Below, one piece after another: positions 54,150 through 64,000 of a stretch of DNA of 64,000 nucleotides; positions within the stretch are counted from its first letter, which is position 1; each line of letters starts with the position of its first letter. The stretch spans positions 3,506,586 through 3,570,585 of the forward strand of contig NW_009799104.1 in NCBI RefSeq assembly GCF_000213175.1, given 5' to 3'. Below the pieces are notes generated by a model. The model was not told where the DNA came from. It saw nothing but the letters and a program-made list of their open reading frames with translations, and did no database searches. Origin of the DNA: Neurospora tetrasperma FGSC 2508. Its lineage: Eukaryota; Ascomycota; Sordariomycetes; Sordariales; Sordariaceae. Position numbers and translations under genes: made by a program.

Positions 54150-54864
54150 GTTTGATTTGGCCAGGGGCTGGGGCTCAGGGTCAGCATACCTAAGAATAAA
54201 AAAAAGGGGGGGATCTAAATGAGGATGTGCATAAAAAAACGACTTGGAAAAAGTGACGATGAAGTCGAGGAGAGGGAAAATAGGTGGAAGGTACCTACCT
54301 TAGTCGGCAGGCTTATGAAGGAGACGGTAGTCAAAACTTGAGTTGACTCCAGCTTGGTACATCGTGCCCGGTTCGTTGCAGTGTTGACAATTGCAGTGTC
54401 ACCTATATGTACCTGAAGTCGTCGTCTCATTTAAGCCATAATGGCCATATCTTCTTCCTGACTCCCACTCCCACTCCCACTTCCACTCCTTGTTCCTAAC
54501 TTCCTTCCTCAAGACCAATGCAACTTCCAGCTACTTTCCACTCCCCATCGTCAACCCTAATGAACCCGTACCCCTAACACCCCAACTGAACGGTTGGCAC
54601 CAGAACTCGACCTCCATTCCCCGGCCTCATATCATCCATTCACAGCCCTTCCCAATCTTGTGCCCTCCTTGCTGCCGCTCCTACACCCTCTCTCGCTACT
54701 TCTCTAGAGGCACCTACCTACCTAATCTCTCCTCTCCGGGCGTGCAGTCTTTGTCTACATCCCTCCCTCCCTTCCTTCCCATCCATCTCTCTCCCCTTCT
54801 TGAACCCCCTCTTTAAGCCCTCAAACCTCCTCCTCAACCTCTACCGACCCTCTACCTTCAGGCC

Positions 54865-55446
54865 TCAAGCCTCGCACCACCAATACCTACCGACCCAACC
54901 CTTCCAACCCTGTCCAACCCTCATATCCCTGCCCACCCGACCCGCACAGTTCCCACTCCCCCATCTTGACACCACTTCGCGCTGCTTCAAATTTGGCATC
55001 CGTCGTTTGATCATCGTACAGATCCTCCAGTGATGATAATAGCGCGGGAACATGAATTCCTTGCTGTATGCCCCTTGTGCTCTGGACATATAGAGGTACC
55101 TATATGTAGAGGTACCTCTAGAGCCGCATGTCGATGCCCCCGCTGTAATATAAGTATAATCGGTGCCTCTGGACATGATATGCATGGTGTAGATGGTCGT
55201 TAGGTGTGTCATGATTTCCTCGACGGTAGCTGTTTGGTGGAATCTGGTCTTTGACTGCACATGGGGATGGGTGTAGCGGGAGAGGAAGGACTGAGTTGGT
55301 GAGTGGAGAATGGGTCGCGGATTTCTACCTGTAGATGTACGGTTTACAAGGGAGGAAGTCAAAGACATGGAGGTGTAGAAGGAGGGGGGATGGTTGTTCG
55401 CATGTCCGTTCTGTTGAAACTGGTTTTGGTGGTGGTGATAGTCCAT
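54865..55446 (-). CDS. Hypothetical His/Ser/Tyr-rich protein, weak
   Basis: A minus-strand frame from the ATG at 55446 (MDYHHHQNQFQQNG) to 54865, 193 aa. No known domain; Tyr/Thr/Ser-rich middle and a Gly/Trp/Arg end that looks like non-coding DNA. A GAGGTACCT repeat (55090-55125) lies inside it. It may be partly coding with introns, or spurious. Confidence 0.25.
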   Translation of the reverse strand: MDYHHHQNQFQQNGHANNHPPSFYTSMSLTSSLVNRTSTGRNPRPILHSPTQSFLSRYTHPHVQSKTRFHQTATVEEIMTHLTTIYTMHIMSRGTDYTYITAGASTCGSRGTSTYRYLYMSRAQGAYSKEFMFPRYYHHWRICTMIKRRMPNLKQREVVSRWGSGNCAGRVGRDMRVGQGWKGWVGRYWWCEA

Positions 55447-56069
55447 CTTTGATCTTTGATCCTTGGGCGTTGATCCACTGGTTCGGTGGTTCGTTGAAGA
55501 ACACTGGGAATCTAAGGTGGAAACATGAAGAACTAGTAAGAACCTACGGAATCTGACCTTATCATTGAAATCAGGGGCATTTATCAGGTGTGCACTTTCT
55601 TGTTGATTTTTGGTTTCACTTTGTGCAAGAACGGCCGTTGAACAAAGTGGAAAGTTGGCCAGCACTTACAGCTGCGGTGCTTTGTGCGTCACCAAAGTAC
55701 CTACCTCGCAGTAAGTCACTCAATCGCAACAGAGAAACGTGTTTTCCCAGCAATTTTACTTCATTCATTTACCACCAGTTAATTACCTGGTAGCGAGTCC
55801 CATATACACAGGGTGGACCGCGAACTTCTATCCAAGGAAGGGAGATAGAACTTGCTTGTCCAAAAGGAGGTGTCAGACACCTCAGTGAGAAGAGAACAAC
55901 ACTCTGACACACAACAGTCCAACACCACTGTCCATGTCACCGAGTTACCATGACAGATACCCGGCAACTCCTCATCTCTTTCCCAACTGCGTCAATTCAT
56001 TTCCAAACACTCATCAACTTCGTTTCCATACGTGGCATAGCCATGTGAGTACATGTGAGTGACATGCGC

Positions 56070-57317
56070 TTAGCAGCCAACGTAGATAGCTAAATTCACC
56101 CGTTAGCCCATGTCCCGTCCCAAGAAAATAGCACAAACGAGAAAAGGCAGAGTAACTCACAGTTGGCAAACAAGGCATAAGTATCAGCATGGTTCAAGTT
56201 CTGGCTAGCAGACAAGCTGCGCACGCAGCTGTAGCCATAGCATCCGCTCTGGTCCGAGGTGCCCTTGATCTGGCTCAAGTGGGTGACCTCATGGAGGGTG
56301 GTGGTAGCCTGATCCTGGGCATGGCACTGGCTGCTCAAGCTGGACAGCGCGCTGAAGTACAGCGGGCAGTTGACCATGAAGCTAGAGCTGGGGAGGGTGT
56401 AGGCGAGGACACCAGACGAGCAAGCATTGTAGACGTCAGAGCAGTAGTAGCGGGCGTAGCCGGAGGTGGTGGAGCCGCACTCGTTAGCGACGCGGGCGAA
56501 AACGCCGGCGACGGTGGAGCGGGTGGACGAGGACGAAGACTTGAAGTACTCGGTCATCTTGGAGGCGGAACCGGATGAAGCGACCTGGCTGGCGCTGGCG
56601 GCGAGCGCGCGGCAGTTGGACATGGCCGTGCGGGTGGCGGAGCCGCGGGAGCCGGTGCAGTCGGACTGAACGATGGAGCGCTTCTCGTGGAAGACGCGGC
56701 GGGCCTGGGAAGCAGCGGCGCCATCGACGGAAGCGGTCACGATGTTGGACGAGTAGGGGAGGGTGCCCTTGAGCTCAGTCGAGTTGACGTGGGCGTACTG
56801 CAGGATGCCGGCAACCTTGACGTCGAAGGAGCCGCCCTGGGAGAGGTCGTGGACCTCGGCCGAGTCCCAGGAGGTCTCGACGGTCTCGCCGGGGGCGATC
56901 AGCTGGAAGGCATCCTCCGGGAGGGCAGAGGTGGCGATGCGGAGGCGGAGACCATCGAAGGCGACGGGGCCGGCTGGAGAGTGTTAGTTTGTTGTATTGT
57001 GTGTTGTGGGGGGCCAAGACAGGAGGATGGGGGCTGCACGATGCCAAGACTGTGGACTAGTGACGTGAGAAGGCGGTCAAGACTGAGGACTTACAAGGAG
57101 AAAAGATCTGGGTCTTCTCAACAGCGGCGTTGTCGAGGATGGAACCAGTCTTGAGGACCTTCAGATGCTCCTTGCCGGTGTTGGTGATGCTGGCCTTGAC
57201 GTTGGTGTTGTTGACGACCTCGATCTTGACGTCGAGGGGGCCACCGCGCTGAGTCAAGTCAACGCTCATGGCGGAAGCCACGGAGGCAAGGAGGGAGAGA
57301 CCGGCGAGGAACTTCAT
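56070..57317 (-). CDS. Deuterolysin-type secreted zinc metalloprotease (M35)
   Basis: 351 aa in three exons: 57317-57095, 56973-56161 and 56089-56070; introns are 121 nt (GTAAGT...CTCCAG) and 71 nt (GTGAGT...TTTAG). The last exon adds only SIYVGC and the stop, which restores the usual cysteine end. Signal peptide MKFLAGLSLLASVASA; a propeptide of about 155 residues of beta-rich type; a dibasic Kex2-type site in FHEKRSIVQ; then the protease with TTLHEVTHLSQIKGTSD, the aspzincin zinc site (HExxH followed by GTxD). Cysteines are spaced as in deuterolysins. It digests basic proteins such as histones and protamines outside the cell. An unspliced last intron would produce a false hydrophobic end. 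Confidence 0.95.
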
Positions 57318-59900
57318 TGTTGCGAAGGCTGTTGTTGAGGTGCGAACTGAGTTGTCTGGAGAGCACTGCTGATCTCTTGGTCCGACTCAGAGGGAGGAGG
57401 ATGCCGCCTTAAGTAGGAGTCGGAAGTCGACTCTTTCCCGATGCCATGATGCTAAGGTTCGGCCAAACGCCGGCCTTCATCCGTCACCCCCAAAGCCAGA
57501 CTATACGCAAATAGGAAGATGGAGAAGAGAAGTTGCCGAAGTTGCAGTGTGCCTGGCAGCCGATGGACATCCAGGCGGATGTGGAGACGAGAAAGGAATG
57601 TCGTTTTTGCACGTGGCTTCAGATAAGACGAAGTAGTATGACATGAATCAAGGTGCGGCTCTCAATGGTTCCATGGGGGTTCCATGTCTGGTAATGGCAG
57701 TTGATGTCTCGGGAAGTTGAATCAAGGCGCATAAACCCGTGTCTTGCGGGAGTGGGAATTAAGTGTCCCACCGGTTCGGTCAAAGAGTCTTGTTCCTGGT
57801 CAGCCAAAACTGAGGAAGGGACGGAGTCCGGAGTTTGGCAATAGTCGAATATGGGGAATCCCATCCCGCTAGTAACCCACAGTCCACCGGCTAGCTTAGC
57901 TTGGAGGCGGTGAACTCATTAACGCCGCAGTAATGCCTCAGCATTTGGGGCAGCTTCCGGCAAATAATGTATAATCGTCCATATTCTAGCGACAGCTAGG
58001 CACAGTCAACGAAAGCGAAATGCGGGCGGTGATGACACAGAAATTCCGGGGTCGTCAGTTTGTAAGCAACCAAGCAAGGCTAACCCCCCTGCTTGGCGTC
58101 GCTCCATCCCGAAGGCTGGGCTGAAGGGCTCGAGACATGGGGCTTTGCCGAAGAGGGTGTCGAGAATAACTCGGTTTGGAAGGAGGTTGTGCCCAAGGCG
58201 GTTTCAGAGTCGCATGGCAATTGATCCGTTCCTACATGCAATGATTGGAGGGTTTCATTGCTCCATAGTTCTTGTTGCCATCCGGATTTGCGGGGAATTG
58301 GACTAGCTCCGGGGTTGGAACGGGATTAGAGTTTTGACAGGCCTGAGGCTGATGTCCACCGGTCCAAATCATTATCACGGTCTTGAGTTGCTGGATTCCA
58401 TGATGGGTGTGACTTTGGTTCATGATTTCTCGTCTCTAATGCATGAACATGAAGTCAGTAGGTATTCATCCACCTATATCAGACATCTGTTCACCAAAAC
58501 CCTACCGTTCAAGACGCCCCTCATCGGATTCCGCCGTTGGTCAGTGCGGTGCACCTCCACTGTCTGAATGTCGATCTCAGCGAGACCTTCCTCCTCTGTG
58601 TTTGCCGGAACTTGGCTGCCGACTGGCGATCTTCCCGCAGCTCTGTTCCTGATATCGTCGGAACAATGCCGGATCCTCGTTGCCCTCCCCCATGCCCATG
58701 CCAGGACGAGGTGGCATTCTCGTGTCTTCTTTAGCTTCACCTTCCTGATGTAGGCTTCATATCCGTAGCTGCCTTATGTGAAGACAATAGTTGGCTCTGA
58801 TGTGCGGTCTTTATCACTATCACGGGAGAATTTGATTGCTCTGGCAATTTAGGGCACAAGTTCGATGCAGTTCTGTGAGCTTGTCGGTTGCGATTCGTGT
58901 CAATGGCCGAGAAGTTGAAATTCTCACAATGTTCCTAGAAGACGTGGGGTATGGGGAAAGCCTCCTTTTCCTTTGCCCCTGGGGATCCCAAGCCCAGCTT
59001 GTGGGGTGGATGCACGATCGTCATCTGTGATGAAGATGTCTCTTGCACCTCGTTACGCCTCATGGCGGAATGACCAATGAAGGAAGTTTAGCGAGCGGTG
59101 ATGACTTTGCTGTAGTAGAGGATCGATCGTTGAGAGAACAAGGTAACAATCGTTCGTGTGACTTGCTCGCTTCCGTTGTGACGTGAGGGTGTCAAGGTGG
59201 GTGTGTATATCGTGTAAGTGACGGTGCAGCGAATCGGAGTTAGACAATGGCTGAAACTGGAGGGCAGAACCAGAAGGGAAGGTGGGGATAGCATTAGCTG
59301 GGCCATCGGCTGGGCTGTGCCGAGGTTACAGTGAAGATGGAGCCGATTGTCTGTCTGCCTTGATCCTTGACGTGCATGAAGACATCGTCAAGCGTTCCGT
59401 CAGTTGAGACAGCTGGCGCCAAGGCAGATATGAGGACGTGGGATTCTCGTAATCTTGACCGCAAGAGAGATCGGACTGTTATGAAAGCCGATGGACTGCT
59501 GTGCAGCATCTCTCGACCTGACATTGTCTTTGAACTGGCATCTTGATTGCTTCCTGTCCTCGAAAGTCTCCGGTGCCGCAGTCTCGCCTTGCTGACCCCG
59601 CCCTGTATCCCGACGAACAGGTGATAAAAGCCGAGGTAAGTAACGCTGTGATAGGTATCTATCGCAGCCACTTGATCTTGCCTTATCTTTTGCTGATAGT
59701 AGGATGTCAACAGTGCAACATTGATTCTTCCTCAATCAACTCACAATTTGATCGGTTCACATTGCCGGTTTCATTCAAACCCTGGGCCATTGTCAGCAAT
59801 CAGCAAGAACTCAAACACTCTTCGTCAAGCGCATTTTAACGACTTCCGCCGTCGACTTCCTCAGCGCTAGCCATCTTCTCACCGAACACCACCTCTCAAA
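57318..59900. other. 2.6 kb intergenic stretch
   Basis: Promoter of the deuterolysin (first about 100 bp contain a TTAAG-rich leader region) and of the 59.9 kb gene. Frames up to about 140 codons on both strands have no domain. No RIP signature. Confidence 0.45.
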
Positions 59901-60446
59901 ATGTCCTCCCAGTCCCCCATTCCTCTCTCCCTCTCCATCTCGCAACCTTCGCCCTCTCTCTCTCCGCCCACCGTCCTTCTTACCCTCGCCAACACCTCCC
60001 CCGATATCCCCGTCACCCTGCTCACCTGGTCCTCCCCTCTCGACTCCCTCGCCCTCCAACTCGGGCTCATCCAAGTCTCTTCCCCTTCCGACCCTTCCAA
60101 CAAGATCGATTTCCCTCAGCTGATGATCAACCGCGCCATGCCTCCTCCCGAGGATGCGCTGGTCACCTTGGGTCCCGGAGAAGAGAAGAGTCAGGAGGTG
60201 GTGTTGAGGGAGCCGATTGTCGATGGAGATAAACTCAAGGAGTTGGCGGAGGAGGGAAAGGTGGGGGTCAGGGTTGTATGTGGGAAGGACAAGGAGGAGG
60301 ATGAGGAGAGCGGGGTAGTGGTTTGGGTGGGGAAGAAGAGGGAGGAAGTTAGTCCTGAGGAGGTTGAAATGCTGGGAAGAGGAAAGGAAGCTAAGAGGTG
60401 GAAGGTTGAGAGTGAAGTTTTTGGGATGAAGGTTGATGGGGCGTGA
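59901..60446 (+). CDS. Deuterolysin-propeptide-like cytosolic protein
   Basis: 181 aa, single exon, start MSSQSPIPLSLS. The order VLLTLANTSPDIPVTLLTWSS, then PLD, V-S-S-P-S-D, a central LMINRAMPPPEDALVTLGPG and a K-x-Q-E-V-V-L-R segment follows the propeptide of M35 proteases (compare KASITNTGKEHLKVLKTGS, IFSPS, LRIATSALPEDAFQLIAPGE in the 56.0-57.3 kb gene). It lacks a signal peptide, protease domain and HExxH. The C-terminal third is Lys/Glu-rich. Related stand-alone proteins are widespread in filamentous fungi without a clear role. Inference: same fold as the protease propeptide, different use. Confidence 0.65.
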   Translation: MSSQSPIPLSLSISQPSPSLSPPTVLLTLANTSPDIPVTLLTWSSPLDSLALQLGLIQVSSPSDPSNKIDFPQLMINRAMPPPEDALVTLGPGEEKSQEVVLREPIVDGDKLKELAEEGKVGVRVVCGKDKEEDEESGVVVWVGKKREEVSPEEVEMLGRGKEAKRWKVESEVFGMKVDGA

Positions 60447-61345
60447 TGGGTTTGTTGATGTTGCGTTTTTTTTTGAAAGGAAGAAGAAAAGGAAAAGATG
60501 ACATGGAGGGGTTGGTCTGTGCCTGACGGAGGGCGATTGGATTGGTGCTGGCGACCTAGGGTTGGGGTTCAGTGTGTCAGGAAGCAATCAGACCCGGGGA
60601 TGCTGCTGGTGGCTGACGGGAAGATTAAAGGGGTGACATGTTCAAGAAGATAGAGCAAAGCTTGAAAAGTAGCAAGTTCAGTGCCTGCCACTTCTTGCAA
60701 CAGACAGAATTGACAGCGGGGAAGAAACCATGTCTTCGTCATCCCAAGACACAAACGGACAACAAACAGTTCCCATCTTGGGGGTTCGCTCGGGTTAGGG
60801 TTTACCTTGTACTACTCCCACGCCATACCAATGAGGTACACACAAACTGTTGATGAACTACAATGAAACAAGCATGTCTACCCGAGACAGAGTGGTCTTG
60901 AGTGTCGGCAGTGATCCATATCCATCCACACGCCCTACCAGGCACGCTGTGGTGTACAAGTACGTAAAACGATCGGTATACCCCATGTTCCCCGCTCAAT
61001 TACCCCTTTGATGGCCAATATAATGTCGTCATGACTTTCTGCAAGTGGTACAGCCATCGTCACAGCCATCAAGACGTAAACAAAACCGATCAGGAACATG
61101 GTATTTATATCGGACGAAACACCGTAGGCCAATTGCAGCTTCGCTTTTGAATCTCACTTTCTTGTCGGCATCTCAACTTCCCCGCAAACAAAAATATGTA
61201 GATCCATCAAGGTACTTGACTTCTTCCTCCTCTTCCTCATCGTCTGAAACAATTTCTCGTTTGTTTACTTTCTTTGTCAGTCCGTCACCACACAACAACG
61301 CGAGCGATTCCCACATCTCTCCCTTTCCTTTCCTCATACTAAGAA
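60447..61345. other. Intergenic stretch
   Basis: 3' flank of the 59.9 kb gene and promoter of the oxidoreductase. An A/T-rich leader and a TCCTCT run lie near 61220-61240. No gene is supported. Confidence 0.4.
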
Positions 61346-63483
61346 ATGGCTATTTTCGCATCAACTTGCCAGAGACAAACCACCCGTCTTTTGACCAGAA
61401 ACGCCGTGTCTGGCCGCATTTCCGCATTCTCTGCGACTCGTGACGTCACCGCAGCAACCCCATTCTCTTATAAGAAGTTGAGGGGAAGCACTTCTACCCG
61501 CGCCATCACCACCCAAACACAACCACCAGTATCTGTCCCTCAGACCCGCACAACTGTCCCTCGTTATCAGGCACTTTCTCAAGTACAGGCCGTCACTCCT
61601 AGGTATGTCTGTCCAACCTCTAGGTACTCTTAGGTAACAAACATCGATGGCCTGTCTAACCCAGACTTCCCCCCCAGACACACCTTCGCAACCATGACCC
61701 AAATCAACACGGAACCCTACCGCTCCATGCAAACCTCGGGCTCCACCGAGCCCGTCTGGACACACAAACTGCCCTGGTCCCAGATCCCCGAATTCCTTTC
61801 CCTCGACAAAGACCTCGAAACCGACATCGCCATCATCGGCGCCGGTATCGCGGGTATTTCCACCGCCTACGAGCTCGTCAAGCGCGGCAAGCAAGTCACG
61901 CTCATCGAGGCCCGCAATGTGCTTTCAGGCGAAACCGGCCGCACCTCGGGCCACTTGACCAACGATTTGGACGACGGCTTTCTGGAAATTGCCAAGAAGC
62001 ACGGCGAGGACGGCGCCAAGCAGGCGGCTGCTAGTCATGCGTGGGCCAGAGATAGGATTGGGGAGATTGCCGAGGAGTTGAACATTGAGTGCGAGTATCG
62101 CCGGTTGCCGGCGTACGATATTAGCCAGTTCACCGTGGGCGAGAAGAAGCATGAGGATGAGTTGGAGGAGTTGAAGGAGGAGGCGGAGTATCAGAGGAAA
62201 ATTGGGTTGGAGACGAGGTTTGATGTGCGTCCCTTTCCCCATTCTTCTCCCCCTTGATGAAAGGCAACGAAGCTAACACGAGCGTGGTCCGACAGCCCAA
62301 CCTGACAGTCCGCGGCTGGACCTCCTCCATCGACCAACGCGGCGGCATGGTAGCCGACAACCAAGCTACCTTCCACCCCACCAAGTACCTCGTCGGCGTC
62401 CTCAACTGGCTCAAGACCCAGCCCAACTTCCAATGCTACGCCCGCACCCGCGTCATGGACATTAAAGAAAAAGGCATCGAGCTCTTGGGCATCGGCCACA
62501 AGACCGTGGAAATCCAAACCGAAGGAGGACACACCATCAAAGCCGAAAACGCCATTGAAGCCACCTGCGTCCCCCTGCAGAAGCTCTCAGTCATCATCCA
62601 GCTCGAGTTCTATCGCTCCTACTGCATCGCCGTGCGCGTGCCCAAGGGGTCCGTCGAGGACTGTCTGCTCTACGACAATGCAGAAGCGTACAAGTACGTG
62701 CGCCTAACCGCCTGCGACGAAAAAGACGATTACCTCGTTGTCGGCGGGTGTGACCACAAGGTCGGACAGGAGGAGGAGACTCCCCGCTTTGACGAACTGG
62801 AGAAGTGGACAAGGGAACGGTTCCCCCAGGCAGGGAGCACCGACTATAAGTGGTCTGGCCAGATTTTCGAGCCGGTCGATTACATGGGCTATATCGGCAA
62901 GAACCAGGGGTGCGACAAGATTTATATTGTTACGGGTGACTCGGGCGATGGGTTGACGCATGGTGTGTTGGCGGGCAGATTGTTGGCGGATGAGATTGAC
63001 GGGGTCAGGAATCCCTGGGCGGGACTGTACAGTCCCAAGCGCGTGGGGAGCATGCTGAAGAGTCTGCCGAGTATGGTGAGCCATGATTTGCAGATCAATA
63101 CGCAGTATAAGCGGGTGGTGCAGACGGATATTGAGGATATTGAGGATTTGCCGAGGGGGTGTGGTGGTGTTTTGAACAAGGTATGTCTTTCCTCTTTTCT
63201 TTTTTCCAGAATGATGCTGACGAAAGACAAAAAACAACAACAGGGCACCAAGAAGCCACTTGCTGTCTACAAGGATGAGAATGGCAACGTCAAGCAGTTT
63301 AGCGCTTTCTGCCCCCATCTCAAGGGAGTCGTGTGCTGGAACCACGTCGAGAAGAGCTTTGATTGCCCCGTGCATGGTTCGCGCTTTTCCAAGGAGGGGA
63401 TTTGTGTGATGGGACCGTCCAAGGCGGGTCTGGCGCCTGCTGATGAGGCGGGTGAGAAGGAGCAGGTTGCTGCTGCTGCTTAG
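61346..63483 (+). CDS. FAD-dependent oxidoreductase fused to Rieske [2Fe-2S] domain
   Basis: 642 aa in four exons: 61346-61602, 61678-62224, 62296-63180 and 63244-63483 (introns 75, 71 and 63 nt, GTATGT/GTGCGT...CAG); the total is exactly 643 codons. The first about 110 residues are Arg/Ser/Thr-rich and acid-poor, like a mitochondrial presequence; an internal ATG after the first intron (61694) could give a cytosolic form. A DAO-type FAD domain follows, with the dinucleotide motif DIAIIGAGIAGISTAYEL and a C-terminal FAD segment (YIVTGDSGDGLTHG). The final domain has FCPHLKGVVCW and CPVHGSRF, the C-x-H...C-x2-H Rieske ligands. The fusion implies electron transfer between FAD and the iron-sulphur cluster; the substrate is not known. 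Confidence 0.9.
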
Positions 63484-63881
63484 TTGTCTTTGTATGTGTC
63501 TATGATGGGTAACTGAACGGGAATGGGTTATGATATGATAAGGTCGTTTGGGGTTTGTATGGGTTATCAGGGATTTCTAATGAGGTACCAAGGATCGGTT
63601 GTAAGTGTAGGTATGGTTATGTTCATGATGCTTTTGGGATTGATGAACTATGATGGTCGTCAAGTTGATTCTGCTACAAGCTCTCGTGTCTCGAGCTGAC
63701 TGGTCCATACAAGAATTGCTTTCATTAATGTCGGTACTGCATGCATCGAACAGATAGTGAACGCTTCAGTGATATCCCATCTATAACCAGAAAAAAAAAA
63801 TAAGAATCAACCATTTCAAGGCATCCAACACATCATTCCTCATTCTCTTCCCATCCACATCATCACCACTTCCCTCCCCTC
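63484..63881. other. Intergenic, convergent 3' ends
   Basis: About 400 bp between the stop of the oxidoreductase and the stop of the minus-strand partial gene; probably the two 3' UTRs. Confidence 0.4.
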
Positions 63882-64000
63882 TTACACAGAAACAACCTTT
63901 TCATTTCCCGAACTCGTCTCCCCGATTTCCTGTCCACCACCACCTCCTTCCCTCGCCGCCCTCTCCGCCCTCAACCCAGGATTTACCTTTTCGGAATGAC
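63882..64000 (-). CDS. C-terminus of a gene continuing past the right edge
   Basis: On the minus strand the frame from the window edge to TAA (63884-63882) reads NPGLRAERAAREGGGGGQEI and ends NEKVVSV. Charged, Gly-rich and plausible as a protein tail, but too short to identify. The start is outside the window. Confidence 0.4.
   Translation of the reverse strand, partial: HSEKVNPGLRAERAAREGGGGGQEIGETSSGNEKVVSV

Noticed and set aside
56189-57154. Plus-strand Gly/Ala/Val-rich frames opposite the deuterolysin
   Set aside because: Antisense shadow; the minus strand encodes an intact spliced M35 protease.

Overview
The window reads as nuclear DNA of a filamentous ascomycete, most likely Neurospora or a close Sordariaceae relative. 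The evidence is short (49-121 nt) GTRNGY-AG introns, Kex2-type protease processing, a tRNA-Val gene, and two stretches (1-932 and 48.6-51.8 kb) that are AT-rich and TpA-rich in the way repeat-induced point mutation (RIP) leaves transposons. The species is inferred from these features and was not tested.

Layout. 1-1201: RIP-degraded LTR retroelement, minus orientation. 2.0-3.4 kb: decayed RNase H-like gene. 4.4-6.0 kb: monocarboxylate-type MFS transporter. 8.1-9.9 kb: three very small Ser/Thr-rich orphan genes, one frameshifted. 10.28 kb: tRNA-Val(CAC). 10.9-14.5 kb: large low-complexity orphan protein. 15-25 kb: an accessory island holding eight loci of one domain family (it resembles what I know as DUF7587), with two solo LTRs and a mariner-type MITE. 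26-29 kb: two small orphans and a hAT-type MITE. 29.4-43.9 kb: conserved housekeeping block with a PTR2 peptide transporter, protein L-isoaspartate methyltransferase, a Bsd2/NDFIP-type Rsp5 adaptor, a Cbp6/UQCC2-type complex III assembly factor and the mitochondrial citrate carrier. 44.6-47.7 kb: three more DUF7587-like loci, now on the plus strand. 48.1-54.1 kb: four more Ser/Gly/Thr-rich microgenes around a 3.2 kb RIP-mutated DNA transposon that still has its terminal inverted repeats and a perfect 8-bp target duplication. 56.0-63.5 kb: a secreted deuterolysin (M35), a cytosolic protein resembling the deuterolysin N-terminal domain, and a FAD oxidoreductase-Rieske fusion. A further gene enters from the right edge.

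Most unusual content. Eleven complete, truncated or decayed copies of one four-block domain lie in about 33 kb. The complete copies differ mainly in their tails (NLS-like basic, coiled-coil, proline-rich repeat, acidic). The broken copies have lost different blocks, and one carries a single-base frameshift in a homopolymer. The block pattern (aromatic-x-V-x-H; S-x-F-[IVL]-S-[TA]-F-x5-A-x2-W; then E-Y-L-F-L-x2-I-P) is reminiscent of ADP-ribosyltransferase folds, which is inference only. A second group is the tiny Ser/Thr/Gly-rich genes: nearly all start MSS and have a TATA box 110-170 bp upstream, and two share an RLRIEG C-terminal motif. Both groups sit in transposon-rich segments between blocks of conserved genes. 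No other evidence links them.
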